Source: Babylonia areolata (taxonomy: Eukaryota; Mollusca; Gastropoda; Neogastropoda; Buccinidae). From it: a stretch of 64,000 bases of DNA. The DNA lies in NCBI RefSeq assembly GCF_041734735.1, contig NC_134878.1, positions 545,001-609,000 on the forward strand, given 5' to 3'. Positions 56,080 to 64,000 of this stretch are shown one piece after another. The translations under genes and the position numbers were made by a program. The notes beneath the pieces were generated by a model that was given only the letters and a program-made list of their open reading frames with translations, was not told where the DNA came from and searched no databases. How positions within the stretch are numbered: position 1 is the first letter of the stretch; the number at the start of each line of letters is the position of its first letter.

Positions 56080-59000
56080 GTCATCAGAAACACAAAATGC
56101 ACACAATGTCATCAGAAACACAAAATGCATGCAGTGTCATCAGAAACACAAAATGCACACAGTGTCATCAGAAACACAAAATGCACACCATGTCATCAGA
56201 AACACAAAATGCACACAGTGTCATCAGAAACACAAAATGCACACAATGTCATCAGAAACACAAAATGCACACCATGTCATCAGAAACACAAAATGCACAC
56301 AGTGTCATCAGAAACACAAAATGCACACAGTGTCATCAGAAACACAAAATGCACACCATGTCATCAGAAACACAAAATGCACACAGCGTCATCAGAAACA
56401 CAATGCACACCATGTCATCAGAAACACAAAATGCACACAGTGTCATCAGAAACACAAAATGCACACAGCGTCATCAGAAACACAAAATGCACACAATGTC
56501 ATCAGAAACACAAAATGCACACAATGTCATGAGAAGCACAAAATGCATGCAGTGTCATCAGAAACACAAAATGCAAACCATGTTATCAGAAACACAAAAT
56601 GCACACCATGTCATGAGAAGCACAAAATGCAGACAGTGTCATCAGAAACACAAAATGCACACAGCGTCATCAGAAACACAAAATGCACACCATGTCATCA
56701 GAAACACAAAATGCACACAGCGTCATCAGAAACACAATGCACACAGTGTCATCAGAAGCACAAAATGCACACAGTGTCATCAGAAACACAAAATGCACAC
56801 CATGTCATCAGAAGCACAAAATGCACACCATGTCATCAGAAACACAAAATGCACACAGCGTCATCAGAAACACAAAATGCACACCATGTCATCAGAAACA
56901 CAAAATGCACACAGCGTCATCAGAAACACAAAATGCACACATTGACATCAGAAACACAAAATGCACACAGTGTCATCAGAAACACAAAATGCACACAGTG
57001 TCATCAGAAACACAAAATGCACACAGTGTCATCAGAAACACAAAATGCACACAGTGTCATCAGAAACACAAAATGCACACCATGTCATCAGAAACACAAA
57101 ATGCACACATTGACATCAGAAACACAAAATGCACACATTGACATCAGAAACACAAAATGCACACAGTGTCATCAGAAACACAAAATGCACACAGTGTCAT
57201 CAGAAACACAAAATGCACACCATGTCATCAGAAACACAAAATGCACACAGCGTCATCAGAAACACAAAATGCACACAGTGTCATCAGAAACACAAAATGC
57301 ACACCATGTCATCAGAAACACAAAATGCACACAATGTCATGAGAAGCACAAAATGCATGCAGTGTCATCAGAAACACAAAATGCAAACCATGTTATCAGA
57401 AACACAAAATGCACACAGCGTCATCAGAAACACAAAATGCACACCATGTCATCAGAAACACAAAATGCATGCAGTGTCATCAGAAACACAAAATGCAAAC
57501 CATGTTATCAGAAACACAAAATGCACACAGTGTCATCAGAAACACAAAATGCATGCAGTGTCATCAGAAACACAAAATGCACACCATGTCATCAGAAACA
57601 CAAAATGCACACTGTGTCATCAGAAACACAAAATGCACACAGTGTCATCAGAAACACAAAATGCACACCATGTCATCAGAAACACAAAATGCACACATTG
57701 ACATCAGAAACACAAAATGCACACCATGTCATGAGAAGCACAAAATGCATGCAGTGTCATCAGAAACACAAAATGCAAACCATGTTATCAGAAACACAAA
57801 ATGCACACATTGACATCAGAAACACAAAATGCACACCATGTCATCAGAAACACAAAATGCACACAGTGTCATCAGAAACACAAAATGCACACCATGTCAT
57901 CAGAAACACAAAATGCACACAGTGTCATCAGAAACACAAAATGCACACAGTGTCATCAGAAACACAAAATGCACACAGCGTCATCAGAAACACAAAATGC
58001 ACACAGTGTCATCAGAAACACAAAATGCACACAGTGTCATCAGAAACACAAAATGCACACAGTGTCATCAGAAACACAAAATGCACACTGTGTCATCAGA
58101 AACACAAAATGCACACCATGTCATCAGAAACACAAAATGCACACAGCGTCATCAGAAACACAAAATGCACACCATGTCATCAGAAACACAAAATGCACAC
58201 AATGTCATCAGAAACACAAAATGCACACCATGTCATCAGAAACACAAAATGCACACCATGTCATCAGAAACACAAAATGCACACAGTGTCATCAGAAACA
58301 CAAAATGCACACAGTGTCATCAGAAACACAAAATGCACACCATGTCATCAGAAACACAAAATGCACACAGTGTCATCAGAAACACAAAATGCACACCATG
58401 TCATCAGAAACACAAAATGCACACAGTGTCATCAGAAACACAAAATGCACACAGCGTCATCAGAAACACAAAATGCACACCATGTCATCAGAAACACAAA
58501 ATGCACACAGTGTCATGAGAAGCACAAAATGCATGCAGTGTCATCAGAAACACAAAATGCAAACCATGTTATCAGAAACACAAAATGCACACAGTGTCAT
58601 CAGAAACACAAAATGCACACAGCGTCATCAGAAACACAAAATGCACACCATGTTATCAGAAACACAAAATGCACACCATGTCATCAGAAACACAAAATGC
58701 ACACAGCGTCATCAGAAACACAAAATGCACACAGTGTCATGAGAAGCACAAAATGCATGCAGTGTCATCAGAAACACAAAATGCAAACCATGTTATCAGA
58801 AACACAAAATGCACACAGTGTCATCAGAAACACAAAATGCACACTGTGTCATCAGAAACACAAAATGCACACAGCGTCATCAGAAACACAAAATGCACAC
58901 AGCGTCATCAGAAACACAAAATGCACACCATGTCATCAGAAACACAAAATGCACACAGCGTCATCAGAAACACAAAATGCACACAGCGTCATCAGAAACA

Positions 59001-60230
59001 CAAAATGCACACAGCGTCATCAGAAACACAAAATGCACACCATGTCATCAGAAACACAAAATGCACACAGCGTCATCAGAAACACAAAATGCACACCATG
59101 TCATCAGAAACACAATGCACACAGCGTCATCAGAAACACAAAATGCACACAGTGTCATCAGAAACACAATGCACACCATGTCATCAGAAACACAATGCTC
59201 ACAGTGACATCAGAAACACAAAATGCACACCATGTCATGAGAAGCACAAAATGCATGCAGTGTCATCAGAAACACAAAATGCAAACCATGTTATCAGAAA
59301 CACAAAATGCACACATTGACATCAGAAACACAAAATGCACACCATGTCATCAGAAACACAAAATGCACACAGTGTCATCAGAAACACAAAATGCACACCA
59401 TGTCATCAGAAACACAAAATGCACACAGCGTCATCAGAAACACAAAATGCACACAATGTCATCAGAAACACAAAATGCACACAGTGTCATCAGAAACACA
59501 AAATGCACACAGTGTCATCAGAAACACAAAATGCACACAGTGTCATCAGAAACACAAAATGCACACCATGTTATCAGAAACACAAAATGCACACAGTGTC
59601 ATCAGAAACACAAAATGCACACCATGTCATCAGAAACACAAAATGCACACCATGTCATCAGAAACACAAAATGCACACAGCGTCATCAGAAACACAAAAT
59701 GCACACAGCGTCATCAGAAACACAAAATGCACACAGTGTCATCAGAAACACAAAATGCACACAGTGTCATCAGAAACACAAAATGCACACAATGTCATCA
59801 GAAACACAAAATGCACACAGCGTCATCAGAAGCACAAAATGCACACCATGTCATCAGAAACACAAAATGCACACAATGTCATCAGAAACACAAAATGCAC
59901 ACAGCGTCATCAGAAACACAAAATGCACACAGCGTCATCAGAAACACAAAATGCACACAGCGTCATCAGAAACACAAAATGCACACAGCGTCATCAGAAA
60001 CACAAAATGCACACAGTGTCATCAGAAACACAAAATGCACACAGCGTCATCAGAAACACAAAATGCACACCATGTCATCAGAAACACAAAATGCACACAG
60101 TGTCATCAGAAACACAAAATGCACACCATGTCATCAGAAACACAAAATGCACACAGCGTCATCAGAAACACAAAATGCACACAGCGTCATCAGAAACACA
60201 AAATGCACACAGTGTCATCAGAAACACAAT
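56080..60230. repeat. 28 bp minisatellite, about 148 units
   Basis: Units of AAACACAAAATGCACACAGT GTCATCAG with variants CATGTCATCAG, GCGTCATCAG and TTGACATCAG. A marked three-unit block (GTCATGAGAAGCACAAAATG, CATGCAGTG, then AAACCATGTTATC) recurs about seven times at 56520, 57330, 57725, 58510, 58735 and 59225, partly at 57465, which shows amplification of multi-unit segments. All plus frames are open because the unit has no stop in any frame, giving a false 1460-residue protein. Confidence 0.97.
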
Positions 60231-60299
60231 GCTCAGTCCTTTGGAAACACTGCTGAACAATGAAGGGGTTAGAGTCAACAAGCTATTAAAGTGAGAAAA

Positions 60300-60556
60300 C
60301 ATTGAGTTTTGCCTTTCCTCCCATGTTTGACTGGAAAATGAAACTGAGTCGAGTCATTTGGATGAGACGATAAAGCGAGGTCCTGTGTGCAGCACACACT
60401 TGTCTCACTGGAAAAGAACCCACGGCAACGTAAGTGTTGTCCTCTGGCAACGTGCTGTAGATGACATCCAATCTGAGAAGTATAAGTGTTGTCCTCTGGC
60501 AACATGCTGTAGATGACATTCAATCTGAGAAGTACACAAATGTATATGCAGGCACT
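60300..60556 (+). mobile_element. SINE family A, left half (split by a LINE)
   Basis: GTTTGACTGGAAAATGAAAC at 60327, GTCCTGTGTGCAGCACACAC and ACCCACGGCAACG in family order, with an internal tandem duplication of about 61 bp (GTGTTGTCCTCTGGCAAC). It stops at TATGCAGGCACT; the rest of the SINE resumes at 62312. Confidence 0.9.
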
Positions 60557-62311
60557 GTTGTTGTCTCCTTCGTCATTTATCAGATGGATTCCCCCGTCTC
60601 CTCAACGAAGGCGGCAGTTCGTCGCAGGTCCTCCAGTCCTCCGTAGAGCTTCCGGGCTGCTGGGATTGGGTCGGGCCAGGTTTTCTCTCGGAGTGCTTGG
60701 TGGAGCAGGCAGGACTGCAGCAGATGTTCTGTTGTCTGGGTGCCTGTTCTGCAGGGGCACTGCTCTGTGTCGCCGATACAGAGTTTCGTGTATAGGTGGT
60801 GTTTCAGGTGGTTGTGGCCTGTCCTGAGCCTGAAAATGGCTACCTGCTCTCGACGAGTCAGCAGGCAGTACGGGTCTGCTCTGTTGTGGCATGGATGCTG
60901 CTGCTTCCACTTGTTCTGCAGCTTGGCCTTAATGATGGTCCTGGATTCAGAGTAGCTGGTAGACTATCCATCTGCTCTTTCATGGTGCCTTCCTTTGCCA
61001 GGGAGTCAGCAGTCTCGTTGCCAAGCACGTTGCAGTGGGAGTGACTGTGTGACTTGTGCAGAGGGAGGGAATCCACTGCAGGGTGACTGTGTGACTTGTC
61101 CACAGGGAGGGAATGCACTGCAGGGTGACTGTGTGACTTGTGCACAGGGAGGGAATCCACTGCAGGGTGACTGTGTGACTTGTGCAGTGGGAGGGAATCC
61201 ACTGCAGGGTGACTGTGTGACTTGTGCAGAGGGAGGGAATCCACTGCAGGGTGACTGTGTGACTTGTGCACAGGGAGGGAATCCACTGCAGGGTGACTGT
61301 GTGACTTGTGCAGAGGGAGGGAATCCACTGCAGGGTGACTGTGTGACTTGTGCAGAGGGAGGGAATCCACTGCAGGGTGACTGTGTGACTTGTGCACAGG
61401 GAGGGAATGCACTGCAGGGTGACTGTGTGACTTGTGCAGAGGGAGGGAATCCACTGCAGGGTGACTGTGACTTGTGCAGAGGGAGGGAATCCACTGCAGG
61501 GTGACTGTGTGACTTGTGCAGAGGGAGGGAATCCACTGCAGGGTGACTGTGACTTGTGCAGAGGGAGGGAATCCACTGCAGGGTGACTGTGTGACTTGTG
61601 CACAGGGAGGCGAGACAGGAGGACAGATCGTTGAGTTCTGGATCTCTGTTGGACCAAAGGGCCTGCAAGATGGACAGGGCGTTGGTCAGGAAGACAGCGC
61701 TGTGGCTGGTGTAGGGGCTGACCTCGATGTGGGCTGCTGCTGTTTTCAAGGTTTCTGCTTTGGCTCTGTAATTGGTGGAGTACAGGCCGGTAGCGAGGCA
61801 GATCTTTTCTTCTCTGCCTCCTGGATACTGAACATAGACTCCTGCCCCTTCGTTCTGAATGGCATCTGTCGCAGAACCCTCAGTGAAGACACGAGTCCAG
61901 AACTCTTTGGGGAACTGGGTGTGGAGGTGTTCATGGGTGAGGGACTTTCTTTCAGGGCCGCTTTGGGAATCTTTGGGGCCAACACCAGGGATGCTGCACT
62001 GGATGAGGGGAGGGGTTCCTTCGCTCCAGGCAGGGACGGCAAGACACCGGGGTATCACTTTGGGGGTGTGGTCAAGGATATCCTGATGTTGCTGTTCTAG
62101 GATCCTGCTCTGGTGTATGAAGCTCCCTCTCTTCAGCCATCCTTTTGTTGGCTGGGACAGTCTGTCCTTCATGGGGTGGCCTTGCAACCTCTTAAACTTG
62201 GCAGCCTGGGTCAGGAGTTGACGTCTCTGCGGTCCTCAAGGGGCTGGAGCTCTGTGATGGTTTCAAGCTCCTGAATTGGCGTAGACCTCATGGCCCCTGT
62301 GATGATACGGG
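60557..62311 (-). mobile_element. 5'-truncated LINE with RNase H domain
   Basis: The minus strand encodes an RNase H domain (RVFTEGSATDAIQNEGAGVY, TGLYSTNYRAKAETLK, SILQALWSNRDPELNDL, HCNVLGNETADSLAKEG) and, in another frame, the C-terminal tail. This composition fits the I-type group of LINEs. FTEGSA replaces the usual FTDGSA, so a catalytic Asp is Glu. The 3' end on the minus strand is AGACAACAAC. It is flanked by the 12 bp duplication TATGCAGGCACT (60545-60556 and 62312-62323). It is broken by frame changes and by an internal array. Confidence 0.88.
61040..61605. repeat. 42 bp minisatellite inside the LINE RNase H region
   Basis: About thirteen units of GTGACTGTGTGACTTGTGCA plus GAGGGAGGGAATCCACTGCAGG. 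On the minus strand each reads VTLQWIPSLCTSHT, a copy of the VTLQWIPSHC stretch of the RNase H domain. The array is an in-frame expansion of that stretch; a few units lack 3 bp. Confidence 0.92.
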
Positions 62312-62450
62312 TATGCAGGCACTCAAGGCCTGACAAGCATGTTGGATTTTGTTGCTGTCAGGCATCTGCCTAACAGATGTGGTGTAGCATATATGGGTTT
62401 GTCTGAACACAGTGACGCCTCTTTGAGATACTGAAACTAAAACAAAATGA
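62312..62450 (+). mobile_element. SINE family A, right half
   Basis: CACTCAAGGCCTGACAAGCA, GTCAGGCATCTGCC, AGATGTGGTGTAGCATATAT and the tail CAGTGACGCCTCTTTGAGAT then ACTGAAAC complete the SINE begun at 60300. Confidence 0.9.
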
Positions 62451-62559
62451 ACAAGTTGTAGTGTCAGTATAGTATACTGTACACTACCTACCACAGGCAA
62501 TGATGTAAACTTGCAGCCAGGGGTGTCTGGTCCAAATTTCAGGTGGTAGAAACACACAG

Positions 62560-62664
62560 AGGAAGAAGCTGTACGTGAAGAAAATGAGTGGCTTGTGCCC
62601 TGCAGTGAAGAAGGAGGGCGTCGCCGTGGCATCTTGTTGAAAGAGACAGCCTTTACTGACACAG
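62560..62664 (+). CDS. Unrecognised gene, exon 6
   Basis: 105 nt between GGTAGAAACACACAG and a GTGTGT donor. With the G from exon 5 it reads E-EEAVREENEWLVPCSEEGG, then RRRGILLKETAFTDT. Phase in and out are both 1, matching exon 5. The open frame, the phase fit and the splice borders make it likely, though it is 8 kb from exon 5 and the pyrimidine tract is poor. Further exons should lie beyond the window. Confidence 0.6.
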
Positions 62665-62679
62665 GTGTGTGCAGTTCAG

Positions 62680-63325
62680 TGGCAGGTCGTGTGGCTGTGT
62701 CGTGTTTCAGCTGGAGCCATGAAAACCTGCTTCACATCTGCGGCATGTGCCTCCCAGATGTGATCAGCTGCCTGAGCAAGTTCTCTGTGTCTGTTATGTT
62801 GTGTCCTGCTAGAATACTTTGGATGTCTGCAGGAAGGTTTGCCACAAACAGTGTACATTTACCAGTAAGTGTTTACGGGTCATCATTCAGAGCATTTATC
62901 CTGCACAAGAAGGCAGTAGGGTGTTTGACACCGAGTCCATTCAAGTTGAGGAGTTGAGCGTCTTTTAGGTCCCTGAGACTTGTCAGAGGTGTTGATGAGG
63001 GCTTTTTTCAGGGTGTTATATTTGTCAGCAGCTGGTGGGTGGTGAGGATCAACTGAACTCCTCTGCTGTGTGATGTCAAGTGCACTCACGATGTTGTCAT
63101 ATTTTGTTTGATCTTGGTTTATACCCTTGGTGTCAAACTGGGCTTCACCCTTGCAAACCAAACTTAAGGTGATTTTGCTCTGAACTCCGGCAGTTTGATA
63201 GACACTGCAGATACACTAGGATGCATAGCCAAAGGTCGAAGCTATGTCACTAAATCAGCGAGAATGTTTGCTTCAGTTGACATTTTTAAAATATATTTTA
63301 GATTTTTCGTCGTCGGGGTCACCAG
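62680..63325 (-). mobile_element. Gag-region fossil of a Ty3/Gypsy-type LTR retrotransposon
   Basis: The minus strand carries a broken gag-like fragment with recognisable EAQFDTKGI, NIVSALDI and ELAQAADHIWEAH segments in the usual order. Upstream on that strand, near 63314-63325, is TGGTGACCCCGACG, which looks like a primer-binding region next to an LTR edge. The element is truncated and clearly inactive, with several breaks. The LTR itself was not delimited. Confidence 0.7.
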
Positions 63326-64000
63326 TTTAGTGTTGGTATAGTTTACTATACACTAGCATAGTTGCAATGTGCAGAATTCAGTTTGAAACAAAGTGCAGCG
63401 GAGTGACTGCATCGTGTTTCTGTGGAGAATTATTTTCACCAACCGTTGCCTAGAGAAAGATTCAAGGGAGGTAACTTTCAGTCACTACAAAATGATTGAG
63501 AGAGTGAAACTTAGCGTGCCCACTGCAAATGCAGAACCCAAAATTTGTTTTTTTAGAAATAGTAAAAGAAAAGGAGGAGAAGAAAGAGTACATGGGGAGG
63601 AAGAGAAAACACAATGGTGGCTGTGGGTTGTGTTGTAAAGAGCTGTCCTGTAGGAGACTGGAAGGAAATTCACTGCATGAAAAATAGGAAGGAAACAATG
63701 TAGCATGTGGGAATAATCCTCTGATGTGGACATGAGGAAAAAAGAAACACAGAAAAAAAAGTTGGAAAGTTGGACATTAGTTTAATGGGGTGTTTTTCCA
63801 GCAGTTTCAATATGTATGTATGTATATAGACATGATGTATATATAGAGAGAGAATACATGTCAAAATCTCTGTCCTTAACCCCGTGACTGCTGAACTGTG
63901 GTGAGTGAGATCCATGTGACAGCATAAGGAGTATTTTAGCACTTCCAAAAGGTGTAACTGACTGTATTTTATGAACAAACATAATGCAGTGCCAAGAGGT
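63326..64000. other. Right edge, no gene seen
   Basis: Possibly begins with LTR remnant (GGTATAGTTTACTATACACT is an imperfect palindrome at 63334). The rest is AT-rich and featureless, with a short (GA)n near 63848. It is probably still intron of the 44.9 kb gene. Confidence 0.5.

Noticed and set aside
55874-60256. Open frame of 1460 residues
   Set aside because: 28 bp array without stops in any plus frame; no protein-like composition and it begins in a SINE.
61006-62187. Host RNase H gene
   Set aside because: It is part of a 5'-truncated LINE flanked by a target duplication, with an altered catalytic position and an internal array.

Overview
The window is eukaryotic, intron-bearing and very repeat-rich, and it most likely comes from a gastropod mollusc. 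The evidence is two large single-exon-bodied receptors of the molluscan GRL101-like type (LDLa, C-type lectin-like, leucine-rich repeat and 7TM regions), several tRNA-derived SINE families, APE-type LINEs and dense CA/TG microsatellites. Tandem arrays add up to about one third of the 64 kb. Nearly all very long open frames in the window are by-products of these arrays, not genes.

Layout. 1-8.6 kb: a plus-strand gene enters from the left. I can place its last three coding exons (3434-3564, 4605-4719, 7184-7703) and read it as CCDC24-like. Its introns hold a 59-63 bp minisatellite and a 29/31/35 bp pyrimidine-rich minisatellite. 8.6-15.4 kb: no gene; microsatellites, 55, 91 and 33/35 bp arrays, SINEs and a possible MITE. 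15.4-34.2 kb: two divergent paralogous receptor genes, minus strand 15563-19059 and plus strand 30420-34201. An almost full-length but frameshifted LINE (22402-26600) lies between them. 34.2-44.4 kb: a LINE fragment, a 40/26 bp array, a weak candidate gene with a 48 bp array, SINEs, and several kilobases where I see nothing coding.

44.9-62.7 kb: one plus-strand gene of at least six exons (44874-45895, 46394-46535, 48495-48610, 52763-52961, 54344-54474, 62560-62664). All junctions are phase-consistent, though the end of the first exon is uncertain. I do not recognise the product; it has an acidic then basic N-terminus and a helical, TPR-like C-terminal part. Its introns are filled by a 23/69 bp higher-order array, a 42 bp array, a 36 bp array and a 4.15 kb 28 bp array. 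The last intron also carries a SINE split by a 5'-truncated LINE with a visible 12 bp target duplication. A gag fossil of a Ty3/Gypsy-type element follows at the right edge.

The most interesting pattern is that several arrays are built from, or abut, splice junctions. Array units at 130-3433 copy an acceptor and exon start. Units at 38565-39974 and 49518-52085 each carry an acceptor, a 7-8 nt 'exon' and a donor. The 23 bp monomer array at 46725-48494 runs into the acceptor of the next exon. A 72 bp duplication copies the acceptor of the second receptor gene. I have not seen this described as a general property of minisatellites; it is an inference from this window alone. A second point is that one receptor of the pair has lost the DRY-type motif at the end of TM3 while its paralogue keeps DRF. 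Region 2036-2880 looks like a scrambled consensus of neighbouring sequence and should be treated as possibly misassembled.
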